A stretch of 64,000 nt of DNA, from positions 558,001 through 622,000 of the forward strand of contig NZ_CP034661.1 in NCBI RefSeq assembly GCF_003971235.1, given 5' to 3'. This stretch comes from Chryseobacterium aureum. GTDB lineage: Bacteria > Bacteroidota > Bacteroidia > Flavobacteriales > Weeksellaceae. The first letter of the stretch is position 1, and every line of letters begins with the position of its first letter. Shown in pieces: positions 34,656-44,508 of the stretch. A program made the position numbers and the translations under genes. The notes beneath the pieces were generated by a model. That model saw only the letters and a program-made list of their open reading frames with translations. It had not been told where the DNA came from and did not search any database.

Positions 34656-35585
34656 ATGAAGAAAATTTCAATTGTAATTCCCGCTTATAACGAAGAAGGA
34701 AACGTTGCCATGATCCATCAGAAAATTAAAGAAGTTTTTGATGGGCTGAATAACTATGACTTTGAAATCATATTTGTAAATGATGGCAGCCGAGACAATA
34801 CACAGCAGAAATTAGAAGAGCTTTCCAGCCAGTATGATGAAGTGAAATTCATAGAATTTTCACGTAATTTTGGCCACCAGCCCGCAGTAAAAGCAGGAAT
34901 GGACAATGCCCTCGGAAATGCAGTTATTTCAATGGACGGCGATCTTCAGCATCCGCCGGAGCTGATCCCTGAAATGATTCAGAAATGGGAAGAAGGCTAT
35001 GATGTTGTTTTTACCTTCAGAACCTATCCCAAAGAAATTTCTTTCTTTAAAAGAAAAACATCAGATCTGTTTTACAAGCTTTTATCAAGCCTTTCAGACG
35101 TTAATTTAACAAAAGGGGGCGGCTCAGATTTCAGACTGCTGGATGCCAGCGCTGTGGAAGTCATGAGAAACTTTAATGAAGATGATCTGTTCCTTAGAGG
35201 ATTAACAAGCTGGATGGGTTTCAAACAAACAGGAATTGATTTTACCGCAGCAGAAAGACTCTCAGGAAAAAGCAGCTATAATCTTAAAAAGATGTTTACC
35301 TTCGCCTTTACAGGGATCACAGCTTTCAGTGTAAAACCGCTTTATCTGGCAGCTTATCTGGGATTTTTATTCTCGGCACTTTCTGTAATAGGATATGGAA
35401 CGTATGTCATTCATTCATTTGTTGCCGGAACCGAAATATCAGGTTGGGCATCTTTGATTATGACCATTGTTTTCTTTGGCGGGCTTCAGCTGATCATCAT
35501 GGGAATCATGGGGATTTATTTAGGTAAAATATTCAAACAGGTGAAAGACAGACCAAATTATATTATTAAAAACAAAAATTTTTAA
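34656..35585 (+). CDS. GT2 glycosyltransferase, polyprenyl-phosphate sugar type
   Basis: 309 residues. A GT-A domain (SIVIPAYNEEGNV, FVNDGSRDNT, MDGDLQHPPE with the DxD-like centre) is followed by two C-terminal transmembrane helices (about 225-300), the layout of GtrB/DPM1 enzymes that make undecaprenyl-phosphate-linked sugars. This could feed the GT87-like enzyme upstream (5-base gap) with its donor. Confidence 0.85.
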   Translation: MKKISIVIPAYNEEGNVAMIHQKIKEVFDGLNNYDFEIIFVNDGSRDNTQQKLEELSSQYDEVKFIEFSRNFGHQPAVKAGMDNALGNAVISMDGDLQHPPELIPEMIQKWEEGYDVVFTFRTYPKEISFFKRKTSDLFYKLLSSLSDVNLTKGGGSDFRLLDASAVEVMRNFNEDDLFLRGLTSWMGFKQTGIDFTAAERLSGKSSYNLKKMFTFAFTGITAFSVKPLYLAAYLGFLFSALSVIGYGTYVIHSFVAGTEISGWASLIMTIVFFGGLQLIIMGIMGIYLGKIFKQVKDRPNYIIKNKNF

Positions 35586-35586
35586 A

Positions 35587-36363
35587 ATGGTATTATTGAG
35601 TTTTGATATTGAAGAATTTGATATGCCACTGGAATATAAGGGTGAAATTCCCTTTGAAAAGCAGATTTCAATTTCACAGACAGGATTAGAGAGAATCCTC
35701 GATATCCTTAAAAAACATAACGCAAAAGCTACCTTTTTTTCCACCGTAGTTTTTGCAGAAAACAGCAGACATCTTATCGAAAGGCTATTAAACGATGGTC
35801 ATGAACTGGCTTCTCATACCTGGTTTCATTCAGAATTTGAAGATAAACACCTGAAGGAATCCAGAGAAAGGCTGGAAGAATTATTCTCCACAAAAGTGAC
35901 CGGATTAAGAATGCCGAGGATGATGCCTGTAGACGAGAAAGAAGTGGAAAAAGCAGGATATTCCTACAATTCCTCCATCAATCCTACATTTTTACCAGGA
36001 AGGTATAATAATTTAAAAGTATCCAGAACCTATTTCAAAGAAGGAAATGTAACCCAGGTTCCGGCTTCGGTTTCACCCAACTTCAGAATTCCTCTGTTTT
36101 GGCTGAGTTTTCACAACTTTCCTTTGTTCTTCTATAAAAAGCTGGCTTCAGACAGCTTGAAAAAAGACAAATATCTGAACATTTATTTCCATCCCTGGGA
36201 ATTTGCAGAAATCAAGGAGGAAGCCTTTAAGCTCCCCGGATTTACTGTAAAAAACTCAGGAAAAGAGATGGTAGAAAGGTTTGATTCTTTTGTAGGCTGG
36301 CTGAAGGAAAAAGGACATGCATTCGGGACATTTCAGGAATTTCAAAAACAGATAGAACGATGA
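35587..36363 (+). CDS. Polysaccharide deacetylase (NodB-type)
   Basis: 258 residues. Metal-binding and catalytic features of carbohydrate esterase family 4: SFDIEEFD near residue 5, ATFFSTVVFAENS, and HELASHTWFH with the HxxxH pair. The C-terminal YFHPWEF motif matches DUF3473-type members linked to exopolysaccharide export clusters. No signal peptide, so it would act on the cytoplasmic side. Its stop overlaps the next start by 4 bases (ATGA). Confidence 0.85.
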   Translation: MVLLSFDIEEFDMPLEYKGEIPFEKQISISQTGLERILDILKKHNAKATFFSTVVFAENSRHLIERLLNDGHELASHTWFHSEFEDKHLKESRERLEELFSTKVTGLRMPRMMPVDEKEVEKAGYSYNSSINPTFLPGRYNNLKVSRTYFKEGNVTQVPASVSPNFRIPLFWLSFHNFPLFFYKKLASDSLKKDKYLNIYFHPWEFAEIKEEAFKLPGFTVKNSGKEMVERFDSFVGWLKEKGHAFGTFQEFQKQIER

Positions 36364-37457
36364 AGATTGCCTTTGATGCAAAACGGTTTTTTCACAATAC
36401 ATCCGGTCTGGGAAATTATTCCAGAGACCTTGTAAGAATCCTTTCGGAATACAAACCGGACAACGAATATCTGTTACTCAATAAGAACAAATCGGAACGT
36501 GGAAAAGAAATTCTTGAACGGCCTAATGTTCAGTTTATTGAAACCTCAAAGGGGAATTTATCCCGCCAGCTGAAAATGGGTAAAGATGCCCAAAAACAAG
36601 GAGCCAATATTTTCCATGGCTTATCCGGCGAACTTCCTTTAAAATGGGATCCAAAGCCTATTAAAAAAGTCGTTACCATTCATGACATGATCTTTGTGAG
36701 ATATCCGCAGTATTATTCTTTTTTTGACCGGAAAATCCATTTCTGGAAATTTAAAAAAGCGGCTGATTCGGCGGATAAAATTATTGCTATTTCAGAACAG
36801 ACCAAAAGAGATATTATCCGGTATTTAAAAGTTCCTGAGAATAAAATTGAAGTGATTTATCAGGGATGCCATCACGCTTTCAAAGAACAGCAGTCTCCGG
36901 AACTGATACAGGCTGTACAAGAGAAATTTAAGCTTCCTGAAAGGTTTATACTGAATGTCGGTACCATTGAAGACCGTAAAAATCTGCTGAATGTTGTCAA
37001 AGCAATCAATGGAACAGAGATCCCGCTCGTTGTCGTAGGAAGGAAGACCCAATATTATCAGAAAATAGAACATTTCCTGAAAAAAAATAAAATCGAAAAG
37101 CAGGTGTCATTCCTTGAAGGCGTTTCGATGGATGAGCTGGCATGTCTCTATAAGCTGGCAGATATTTTTGTCTATCCGAGCTTCTTTGAAGGCTTCGGAA
37201 TCCCGGTTATTGAGGCTCTTTTTTCTAAAACTGTGGTTGTTACAAGCAATACCAGTTGTCTGCCGGAAGCGGGAGGAAAAGATTCGGTGTATGTGAATCC
37301 GGACAATGAACTTGATATCCGAGCCAAAATCAAATTTCTCTGGGAAAATGAATCTGAAAGAAAACGCCGTGAGGAAAAGGGTTTCGAGTTTGTTCAGAAG
37401 TTTAATGACGAACCTATTGCACAGGAATTGATAAAGTTCTATCAAAAAATTATCTGA
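36360..37457 (+). CDS. GT4 glycosyltransferase
   Basis: 365 residues of a GT-B fold, family GT4: N-terminal acceptor domain (FDAKRFFHNTSGLGNYSR), linker, and C-terminal donor domain with FILNVGTIEDRKN, VSMDELACLYKLADIFVYPS and FEGFGIPVIEAL, where the Glu residues bind the nucleotide sugar. The start overlaps the deacetylase stop. End of the dapD-glycan operon; the his leader promoter starts 7 bases after its stop. Confidence 0.88.
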   Translation: MKIAFDAKRFFHNTSGLGNYSRDLVRILSEYKPDNEYLLLNKNKSERGKEILERPNVQFIETSKGNLSRQLKMGKDAQKQGANIFHGLSGELPLKWDPKPIKKVVTIHDMIFVRYPQYYSFFDRKIHFWKFKKAADSADKIIAISEQTKRDIIRYLKVPENKIEVIYQGCHHAFKEQQSPELIQAVQEKFKLPERFILNVGTIEDRKNLLNVVKAINGTEIPLVVVGRKTQYYQKIEHFLKKNKIEKQVSFLEGVSMDELACLYKLADIFVYPSFFEGFGIPVIEALFSKTVVVTSNTSCLPEAGGKDSVYVNPDNELDIRAKIKFLWENESERKRREEKGFEFVQKFNDEPIAQELIKFYQKII

Positions 37458-37463
37458 AAAAAC

Positions 37464-37493
37464 TTTGCATTTTAAAAATAAATCCTACATTTG
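37464..37493 (+). promoter_or_regulatory. Promoter of the his operon
   Basis: -33 TTTG (37464-37467), 18-base spacer, -7 TACATTTG (37486-37493): a full Bacteroidetes promoter. Transcription should start near 37500, 10 bases before the leader peptide. Confidence 0.85.
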
Positions 37494-37509
37494 CATTATA
37501 ATTCAAACA

Positions 37510-37560
37510 ATGAAACCAACATTTTTAGCATTACATCATTATCATCATCATCTCTGCTAG
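37510..37560 (+). CDS. hisL: his operon leader peptide
   Basis: A 16-residue ORF, MKPTFLALHHYHHHLC, with five His codons in a block of six (37534-37551). It lies behind an exact promoter and 45 bases before an attenuator terminator; the stop codon overlaps the antiterminator arm AGACGG. This is the classical set-up of histidine attenuation, in which ribosome stalling at His codons signals lack of charged tRNA-His. Too short for ordinary ORF finding. Confidence 0.9.
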   Translation: MKPTFLALHHYHHHLC

Positions 37561-37636
37561 ACGGAATTGATTGATATAAGTATGTGCTGAAATCAAAAAT
37601 AATTAAAACCGTCTGAGTAAATAGACGGTTTTTTTG
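37559..37636 (+). terminator. his attenuator: antiterminator arm and terminator hairpin
   Basis: Terminator: AAAACCGTCT (37605-37614), loop GAGTAAAT, AGACGGTTTT (37623-37632), and seven T (37629-37635). A second AGACGG at 37559-37564, over the leader stop codon, can pair with the same CCGTCT (37609-37614) and so prevent the terminator. A ribosome that finishes the leader covers this first copy and lets termination occur; a ribosome stalled at His codons leaves it free. Confidence 0.88.
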
Positions 37637-37702
37637 TTTCCTGGATTCTCCTAAGAAATTTCAATAGATCAGTTTTATTTGCTCAGACCCAAAAAAGGCA
37701 AA

Positions 37703-38560
37703 ATGAGTAAATTAAAAATTGCGATCCAAAAAAGCGGCCGGCTTTACGAAGAATCTCTTCAGCTTCTCAAAGACTGTGGAATCTTTGTCAACAACGGTAA
37801 AGACCAACTCAAAGTTTCAGTAGATAATTTCCCGATGGAAATCATGTACCTTCGGAATTCAGACATCCCTCAGTACCTGGAAGACGGCGTGGTGGATGTA
37901 GCCATTGTAGGCGAAAATCTTCTGATTGAAAAGGCTAAAAATATCAAAACAATCCAGAAACTCGGGTTTTCAAAGTGCCGCGTTTCATTGGCCGTTCCTA
38001 AAGAGGTAGAAACCGATGAGCTGTCTTATTTTCAAGGCAGAAAAATTGCTACTTCTTACCCTAATACCCTCAAAAACTTCTTAGAAAAAGAAGGAATCGT
38101 ATCAGATATTCACATTATTTCCGGTTCTGTAGAAATTGCACCTAATATTGGTCTTGCAGATGGAATTTGCGATATTGTAAGTTCCGGAAGCACTTTATTC
38201 AAAAATGGATTAAGAGAAACGGTCACTTTACTGAAATCGGAAGCTGTTTTGGCTCAAACTCCCCAACTATCAGCTGAAAAAGAAGCCATACTGGGGAAAT
38301 TTGTATTCAGAATCAAGTCAGTTTTAAAAGCAAAAAATTCAAAATACATCCTGATGAATGTCCCTAATGAAAAAATTCAGAAAGTAGCCGGTGTGCTTCC
38401 TGTACTGAAAAGTCCTACCGTTATTCCATTGGCAGAAGAAGGCTGGAGCAGTATCCATTCCGTCATTGATGAAGAACGTTTCTGGGATGTCATTGATGAA
38501 CTGAAAGAAAACGGTGCGCAGGATATTCTAATCATCCCAATTGATAAAATGGTTATTTAG
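37703..38560 (+). CDS. hisG: ATP phosphoribosyltransferase, long form
   Basis: I start at the ATG at 37703 (MSKLKIAIQKSGRLYEES), not at a TTG 24 bases upstream. 285 residues, the long HisG form with a C-terminal ACT-like regulatory domain (about 215-285), so no HisZ is needed. Motifs GVVDVAIVGENLL and GLADGICDIVSSGSTL (PRPP site). It starts histidine synthesis from ATP and PRPP and is usually inhibited by histidine. First structural gene behind the attenuator. Confidence 0.95.
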   Translation: MSKLKIAIQKSGRLYEESLQLLKDCGIFVNNGKDQLKVSVDNFPMEIMYLRNSDIPQYLEDGVVDVAIVGENLLIEKAKNIKTIQKLGFSKCRVSLAVPKEVETDELSYFQGRKIATSYPNTLKNFLEKEGIVSDIHIISGSVEIAPNIGLADGICDIVSSGSTLFKNGLRETVTLLKSEAVLAQTPQLSAEKEAILGKFVFRIKSVLKAKNSKYILMNVPNEKIQKVAGVLPVLKSPTVIPLAEEGWSSIHSVIDEERFWDVIDELKENGAQDILIIPIDKMVI

Positions 38561-38591
38561 AAAATTGATAATTGTAAAGGTAGTTCAACAC

Positions 38592-38778
38592 AAAGGCGCA
38601 ATGAAAATAAAGTTAATACTGTTTTAAGGCGCAAAGATTTTATCTGCGATAAAATTGAATGCCGTTCTCAGTCACAAAACTATACTCACGCAATTGCTGA
38701 AAATCTCACATTGAGCAAAGTTGAAATGTTCTCGCGCCTTAAAAAAGTAAAGATTAAAAAAACCTGTGCCTTTGCGTT
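38592..38778. repeat. Inverted-repeat element A (between hisG and hisD)
   Basis: Nested inverted repeats: a perfect 11-bp pair TTTTAAGGCGC (38622-38632) / GCGCCTTAAAA (38734-38744), and outer near-matches AAAGGCGCAA (38592-38601) / TGCCTTTGCGTT (38767-38778). The inner part 38626-38660 is about 85-90% the same as 40125-40160 in the gap after hisD. No coding capacity. It looks like a non-autonomous or REP-type element. Confidence 0.7.
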
Positions 38779-38831
38779 CATAAAAAAACTGGGACATATA
38801 GCTAATGGTTCAAAAAAAATAAAAAAGTACA

Positions 38832-40106
38832 ATGAAAATATACAGATATCCCACAAAAGAAACCTGGAAAGACTTGATAAAACGGCCTGTTTTGGAACAG
38901 AAAGAGATCTCCGGTCTGATCACAGAAATATTTGCAGAAGTTGAAAAAAACGGTGATCAAGCTTTAATAGAGTTCAATAAAAAGTTTGATAAAGCAGAAA
39001 CCGAGAGCATAAAAGTTTCTGATGCGGAAATTCAGGAAGCAGAAAATCAGATTAATGCTGACTTGAGAGAAGCCATTCAACAGGCTAAAGAAAATATTTC
39101 AACATTTCACGCTTCTCAAAAACAGGAGATTCAGAAAATTGAAACAACAAAAGGAGTGGTTTGCTGGCGGGAAAACCGTGCTGTAGAAAGAGTAGGAATT
39201 TATATTCCGGGAGGAACGGCCCCTTTGTTTTCCACTGTGCTGATGCTTGCAATCCCTGCAAATCTGGCGGGATGTAAAGAAATTGTATTGTGTACACCAC
39301 CGGATAAGAATGGAAATATTAATCCTGCTATTCTTTATGCTGCAAAACGTTGTGGTGTTACTGAAATCTTTAAAACTGGTGGGGCGCAGGCAATCGCAGC
39401 TATGACTCTCGGGACAGAAAGCATTCCGGCAGTGCATAAAATTTTCGGACCCGGAAATCAGTTTGTAGTTGCAGGAAAAGAATATGCACAACGTTACAGA
39501 GTGGCTATCGATATGCCTGCCGGACCGAGTGAAGTTCTTGTGATAGCTGATGAGCAGGCTGTCCCTGAATTTTGCGCCGCAGATCTTCTTTCACAGGCAG
39601 AACACGGGAGTGACAGTCAGGTGGTTTTTGTGACAACAGACCTTAAAGTATTTGAAGAGACTGTAGAGGCTGTAGAGCAGCAGATCAAAGACTTACCTAG
39701 AAATGAATTTGCCGGCCTGGCACTGGAAAGCAGTTCTTTCATTTTAGTCGGGTCACTGGACGAAGCTCTTGAATTCAGTAATCTATATGCTCCGGAGCAC
39801 CTTATTCTGGCAGTCAGCGATTTTGAGAGATATATTCCTGAAATACAGAATGCAGGATCGGTTTTCCTTGGAAACTACTCTTGTGAAAGTGCCGGGGATT
39901 ATGCCAGTGGGACGAATCACACTCTTCCTACCAATGCGTATGCGAAGAATTACAGCGGAGTGTCACTGGACAGTTTTGTGAAGAAAATAACATTCCAGCA
40001 TCTTTCAAAAGAAGGCCTTCAGAATTTAGGAAAAACAATAGAGCTCATGGCCGAAGCAGAAGGCCTGTTTGCTCACAAAAATGCTGTATCCATAAGGTTA
40101 AAATAA
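38832..40106 (+). CDS. hisD: Histidinol dehydrogenase
   Basis: 424 residues. Signatures VGIYIPGGTAPLFSTVLML, GPGNQFV, AGPSEVLVIADE, LLSQAEHGSDSQ (zinc ligands Gln/His), the catalytic YAPEHL, and CESAGDYASGTNHTLPT. It oxidises histidinol to histidine in two NAD+ steps. Separated from hisG by 270 bases that contain element A, unusual for a his operon. Confidence 0.95.
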   Translation: MKIYRYPTKETWKDLIKRPVLEQKEISGLITEIFAEVEKNGDQALIEFNKKFDKAETESIKVSDAEIQEAENQINADLREAIQQAKENISTFHASQKQEIQKIETTKGVVCWRENRAVERVGIYIPGGTAPLFSTVLMLAIPANLAGCKEIVLCTPPDKNGNINPAILYAAKRCGVTEIFKTGGAQAIAAMTLGTESIPAVHKIFGPGNQFVVAGKEYAQRYRVAIDMPAGPSEVLVIADEQAVPEFCAADLLSQAEHGSDSQVVFVTTDLKVFEETVEAVEQQIKDLPRNEFAGLALESSSFILVGSLDEALEFSNLYAPEHLILAVSDFERYIPEIQNAGSVFLGNYSCESAGDYASGTNHTLPTNAYAKNYSGVSLDSFVKKITFQHLSKEGLQNLGKTIELMAEAEGLFAHKNAVSIRLK

Positions 40107-40118
40107 TAAATGTTGGAA

Positions 40119-40200
40119 AACGCAAAGGCGCAAGGATTTTGTCTCCGATAAAAATTGAATAATGCATGTAAAAACACAAAACAAAGCGCATATTGCTTAA
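40119..40200. repeat. Inverted-repeat element B (between hisD and hisC)
   Basis: Starts with AAACGCAAAGGCGCAAGG, the reverse complement in style of the end of element A (CTTTGCGTT). 40125-40160 aligns with 38626-38660. Shorter than A; its right arm is eroded. The remaining gap to hisC (40201-40304) shows nothing else. Confidence 0.6.
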
Positions 40201-40304
40201 TAAAGATTGGAAGATATTTTCTTCACTATTCTTAATCACTCAATGCATCTTAATGGTTTAAAAACGGTTTTATAATAAATCATTTTTAAAAGAAAATCAA
40301 AACA

Positions 40305-41333
40305 ATGAAAAACAGCAGTATCAAAACACTCGTAAGAGAAAACATATTACAATTACAGCCCTACATCAGTTTCAGGGATCACAATGAGTTCAATGCCCCT
40401 GTTATGCTGGATGCCAACGAAAGTCCTTTCGGGGAATGCAACCGCTACCCGGATTCTACCCAGAAAAGGCTTAAAAGTAAGCTTGCGGAGCTTAAAAATG
40501 TTTCACCCTCACAGATGGCCATAGGAAACGGAAGCGATGAGCTGATAGACCTTATCATTAAAATCTTCTGTGAGCCTAAAAAAGATGCCATTCTGATGAT
40601 GAATCCGTCATTTGCCATGTATGGATTTTATGCAGCAATCAATGAAAATAAAGTTTCAAAGCTGAATCTGGATGAAAATTTTAACATTGTAAAAGACAAT
40701 TTCTTAAAGGTGGCAGAAGATCCTTCATTGAAAGTTTTCTTTTTGTGCTCACCCAATAATCCTACAGGAAACAGTATCGATGATATTGAATTTTATATCC
40801 AGAATTTCAAGGGAATAGTGGTAGTAGACGAAGCCTACATTGAATTTTCCCATAGAAAATCAAGTCTGGAACTTTTGGAAAAATATTCTAACCTGATTGT
40901 ATTACAAACATTCTCGAAGGCATGGGGAATGGCCGGAGCAAGAGTAGGTGTGGCTTATGCGTCCGAAGAGATCATTAGCTTAATCAATACCGTAAAAGCA
41001 CCTTATAATGTGAATGTTTTGAGTCAGGAATTGATTTTAAAGATTCTGGAGGAAGAAGACAGACTACAAAAGAACGTAACTCGTATTCTGGAAGAAAGAG
41101 TATGGCTGAAGCAGCAGTTTGAAAGTGTTGCATGCATTAAGAAAGTATTTTCCACGGATGCCAATTTCTTCCTGATCAGAATGGATAATGTAGACCATGT
41201 CTATTCTAAAATGCTGGAAGAAGAAATTTTAACCAGCAGAAGGGATCCTGCCATTCCGGGCTGTATCAGGATTAATGTTGGGGCCCGTGCAGAAAATGAA
41301 AAACTCATTGCTCTTTTAAAAAGGATATCATAA
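40305..41333 (+). CDS. hisC: Histidinol-phosphate aminotransferase
   Basis: 342 residues, PLP-dependent class II fold. The PLP lysine sits in [14 protein letters not shown]; the phosphate and cofactor loop is seen in [25 protein letters not shown], and CSPNNPTGN with the Asp in [10 protein letters not shown]. It transfers the amino group from glutamate to imidazole acetol phosphate. It lies 29 bases before hisB. Confidence 0.95.
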   Translation: MKNSSIKTLVRENILQLQPYISFRDHNEFNAPVMLDANESPFGECNRYPDSTQKRLKSKLAELKNVSPSQMAIGNGSDELIDLIIKIFCEPKKDAILMMNPSFAMYGFYAAINENKVSKLNLDENFNIVKDNFLKVAEDPSLKVFFLCSPNNPTGNSIDDIEFYIQNFKGIVVVDEAYIEFSHRKSSLELLEKYSNLIVLQTFSKAWGMAGARVGVAYASEEIISLINTVKAPYNVNVLSQELILKILEEEDRLQKNVTRILEERVWLKQQFESVACIKKVFSTDANFFLIRMDNVDHVYSKMLEEEILTSRRDPAIPGCIRINVGARAENEKLIALLKRIS

Positions 41334-41362
41334 TAAAAATCTCTTATCTAAATATAAAACAT

Positions 41363-42457
41363 ATGAAAAAAGTACTCTTTATAGACCGTGACGGAACACT
41401 GATCATTGAACCCCCTACAGATTTTCAGGTAGATTCCCTGGAAAAACTGGAATTTTACCCAGGTGTTTTTCAAAACCTTGCAAAAATTGTCAGTGAGCTG
41501 GATTACGAACTGGTCATGATAACCAATCAGGATGGGCTGGGCACGGAAAGTTTCCCCGAAGAAGATTTCATAAAACCCCATGCAAAAATGCTGCAGGCAT
41601 TTGAAAATGAAGGGATCCTTTTTAGTGATATTTTAATTGATAAAAGCTTTGAACATGAAAATCTTCCTACCAGAAAACCAGGAATCGGAATGCTGGGAAA
41701 ATACATCTACGGGAATTACGACCTTGAAAATTCCTATGTAATCGGTGATCGAAATACAGATGTTCAACTTGCTAAAAATCTGAATTCTAAGGCTATTTAT
41801 CTTAATGAAAACTTAAATGCTGAAGCTGAACTGTCTACCACCCAATGGTCCGAGATCTATAACTTCTTAAAATCCGGAATGAGGAAAGCTAAAGTCTCCC
41901 GAAAAACCAATGAAACCGATATTGAAATAGAAGTCAATCTTGACGGAAACGGAAAGGCAGATATTTCAACCGGGCTTCACTTTTTTGACCATATGCTGGA
42001 TCAGATTGCAAGACACGGGAATATGGACCTTACCATTAAAGTAAATGGAGATCTTGCTGTAGATGAGCACCACACCATTGAAGATACAGGAATTGTGCTG
42101 GGAGAGGCTATTTTAAAAGCCTTAGGAAAGAAAAAGGGGATAGAGCGATACGGTTTCCTGCTTCCGATGGACGACTGCCTTTCTCAGGTGGCTATTGATT
42201 TTGGAGGAAGACCATGGTTGGTTTGGGATGCCCCGTTTAAAAGAGAAAAGATTGGAGATGTGCCTACGGAGATGTTTTTTCATTTCTTTAAATCCTTTAC
42301 AGATGCTTCAAAATCTAATCTGAACATTAAAGCTGAAGGCGATAATGAGCACCACAAAATAGAATCTATCTTTAAGGCCTTTGCAAAAGCCGTTAAAATG
42401 GCGGTAAATCAATCAGACAGTAATTACAGTTTACCTTCTACAAAAGGAAGTTTATAA
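41363..42457 (+). CDS. hisB: Bifunctional histidinol-phosphatase / imidazoleglycerol-phosphate dehydratase
   Basis: 364 residues in two fused domains. Residues about 1-165: HAD phosphatase ([33 protein letters not shown]). Residues about 170-364: dehydratase with two metal-binding repeats ([23 protein letters not shown], and [13 protein letters not shown]). Bifunctional HisB is best known from gamma-proteobacteria; its presence in Bacteroidetes is a known case of spread of the fused gene. It catalyses steps 6 and 8 of the pathway. Confidence 0.95.
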   Translation: MKKVLFIDRDGTLIIEPPTDFQVDSLEKLEFYPGVFQNLAKIVSELDYELVMITNQDGLGTESFPEEDFIKPHAKMLQAFENEGILFSDILIDKSFEHENLPTRKPGIGMLGKYIYGNYDLENSYVIGDRNTDVQLAKNLNSKAIYLNENLNAEAELSTTQWSEIYNFLKSGMRKAKVSRKTNETDIEIEVNLDGNGKADISTGLHFFDHMLDQIARHGNMDLTIKVNGDLAVDEHHTIEDTGIVLGEAILKALGKKKGIERYGFLLPMDDCLSQVAIDFGGRPWLVWDAPFKREKIGDVPTEMFFHFFKSFTDASKSNLNIKAEGDNEHHKIESIFKAFAKAVKMAVNQSDSNYSLPSTKGSL

Positions 42458-42459
42458 AT

Positions 42460-43038
42460 ATGATTGCCATAATAAAATACAACGGAGGAAATGTAAACTC
42501 TGTTCAGAATGCGCTCAACAGGCTGAACGTGGAATCTGTGATCACAGATGACCCCGAACAGATTTTAAAAGCTGATAAAGTGATCTTCCCGGGTGTAGGT
42601 GAAGCATCATCCACCATGAAGCTGCTCAGGGAAAGAGAACTTGATCTTCTCATTCCGGGTCTTCAACAACCGGTTTTGGGAATATGTCTCGGTATGCAGC
42701 TGATGTGTAAAGAAAATGAAGAGGGGAATACCGAAGGAATGGGAATTTTTGATATCAATGTCAGAAAATTTCCGGCAAAGGATATTGTTCCGCACATGGG
42801 TTGGAATACCCTTTCAGGCCAGTCTTCTCCACTGTTTTCAGGAATTGGGATGAACAGCGATGTTTATTTTGTTCACAGCTATTATTGTGAGCTTTCAGAC
42901 TTTACAACTTCTGTCTGTGATTATATTCTGCCCTTCAGCGCCTCATTGCAGAAAGACAATTTCTATGCGGTACAGTTTCACCCTGAAAAGTCTGGAATGG
43001 TAGGAAATCAGATTGTTAAGAACTTTATAAATTTATAA
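42460..43038 (+). CDS. hisH: Imidazole glycerol phosphate synthase, glutaminase subunit
   Basis: 192 residues, class I glutamine amidotransferase. Nucleophile Cys in [17 protein letters not shown]; His and Glu of the triad in [10 protein letters not shown]. It passes ammonia to HisF. The stop overlaps the hisA start by one base. Confidence 0.95.
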   Translation: MIAIIKYNGGNVNSVQNALNRLNVESVITDDPEQILKADKVIFPGVGEASSTMKLLRERELDLLIPGLQQPVLGICLGMQLMCKENEEGNTEGMGIFDINVRKFPAKDIVPHMGWNTLSGQSSPLFSGIGMNSDVYFVHSYYCELSDFTTSVCDYILPFSASLQKDNFYAVQFHPEKSGMVGNQIVKNFINL

Positions 43039-43763
43039 TGATGAAAATAATTCCGGCTATTGATATTATTGACGGCAAATGTGTCCGCTTATCAAAAGGA
43101 GATTACAATACAAAAAAAATATACAACGAAGATCCTGTAGAAGTGGCGAAGGAATTTGAAAGTTTCGGCATTCAGTTTCTTCACCTGGTGGATCTTGACG
43201 GGGCGAAATCCAAACACATTGTCAATCAGAAGGTCCTGGAAAACATTGCACGTTCAACTTCCCTGCATATTGATTTTGGAGGTGGATTAAAAACTCATGA
43301 AGATATTGAGACAGCTTTTAATTCAGGGGCAAAGCAAATTACTTTGGGAAGTATTGCGGTTCAGAATCCCGAATTCTGCTATGAAATGATCCAAACATAT
43401 GGTTCTGAGAAAATTATATTGGGAGCAGACTGCGACAACAGGAAAATTAAAACCTCCGGATGGCTCGAGGAAAGTGATAATGATATTATTGATTTTATCC
43501 TGCAGTATCAGGAAAAAGGAATACAAACGGTAATATGCACCGACATTGCAAAAGACGGGATGCTGGAAGGCCCTTCAACAGGACTTTACATTGAGATTTT
43601 ATACAAAACTTCAGTGAAACTGGTGGCAAGCGGCGGAATTTCCGGTATAGCTGATGTCTATAAAATGAAAGATATAGGATGCGCGGGGACCATCATCGGA
43701 AAAGCAATTTACGAAGGAAAAATAAGCCTGCAACAACTTCAAAATTTTATTGAAAATGCTTAA
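43038..43763 (+). CDS. hisA: Phosphoribosylformimino-AICAR-P isomerase
   Basis: 241 residues, half-barrel duplication TIM fold: [20 protein letters not shown] with the catalytic Asp, and [12 protein letters not shown] with the second Asp; phosphate loops [11 protein letters not shown] and ASGGISG. It isomerises ProFAR. The start could also be the next ATG at 43041. It overlaps hisF by 8 bases. Confidence 0.94.
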   Translation: MMKIIPAIDIIDGKCVRLSKGDYNTKKIYNEDPVEVAKEFESFGIQFLHLVDLDGAKSKHIVNQKVLENIARSTSLHIDFGGGLKTHEDIETAFNSGAKQITLGSIAVQNPEFCYEMIQTYGSEKIILGADCDNRKIKTSGWLEESDNDIIDFILQYQEKGIQTVICTDIAKDGMLEGPSTGLYIEILYKTSVKLVASGGISGIADVYKMKDIGCAGTIIGKAIYEGKISLQQLQNFIENA

Positions 43764-44508
43764 AAAAAGAATTATTCCATGTCTGGATATCAAAGATGGT
43801 GCTACCGTGAAGGGGATCAATTTTGAGGATCTTAAAAATGCAGGAGACCCCGTAGAACTAGCTAAAAAATACGAACAGGAAGGGGCAGATGAGCTTGTTT
43901 TTCTTGATATTACAGCAACTATTGAGAACAGAAAGACTTTTGTAGAACTGGTAAAGGAGATTGCAAAAGAGCTCAGTATTCCTTTTACGGTGGGAGGTGG
44001 AATTTCGTCTGTGGAAGATGTAAGAAAGCTTTTAGAAGCTGGAGCAGACAAAATCAGTATCAATTCCTCTGCGGTAAAAAATCCGGCACTTATTTCTGAT
44101 TTGGCTAAAGAATTCGGAAGCCAGTGTGTTGTGGTAGCTATCGATACAAAGCAGGTAGGAGATAAAGACCTGGTTCATATCAAAGGCGGAAGAGAGGCTA
44201 CTGCACTTGCTACAATAGAATGGGCTAAAGAAGCCGCATCTTTAGGGGCAGGAGAAATTCTGCTGACTTCTATGGATGGGGACGGTACAAAAAATGGTTT
44301 TGACCTTCGCATTACAAAACTCGTTTCGGATAACATCACCATTCCTGTGATTGCTTCAGGAGGTGCCGGTAAAGTGGATGACTTTGTTCAGGTATTTAAT
44401 GAAACAAAAGCTACCGGAGGTCTGGCAGCCAGTATTTTCCATTTTAATGAAATAGGGATTCAGGATTTAAAACAACAGCTAAAAACTCAAAAAATAGAAG
44501 TACGATGA
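43756..44508 (+). CDS. hisF: Imidazole glycerol phosphate synthase, cyclase subunit
   Basis: I chose the ATG at 43756 ([15 protein letters not shown]), the family-standard start, over a TTG two codons upstream; 250 residues. TIM barrel with Asp11 in CLDIKDG and the second Asp in [11 protein letters not shown]. Partner of HisH; forms IGP and AICAR. Confidence 0.95.
   Translation: MLKKRIIPCLDIKDGATVKGINFEDLKNAGDPVELAKKYEQEGADELVFLDITATIENRKTFVELVKEIAKELSIPFTVGGGISSVEDVRKLLEAGADKISINSSAVKNPALISDLAKEFGSQCVVVAIDTKQVGDKDLVHIKGGREATALATIEWAKEAASLGAGEILLTSMDGDGTKNGFDLRITKLVSDNITIPVIASGGAGKVDDFVQVFNETKATGGLAASIFHFNEIGIQDLKQQLKTQKIEVR

Noticed and set aside
38561..40304. A CRISPR array or riboswitch in the his operon gaps
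   Set aside because: Only two related copies, one per gap, with inverted arms and no regular repeat-spacer pattern; a dispersed repeat fits better.
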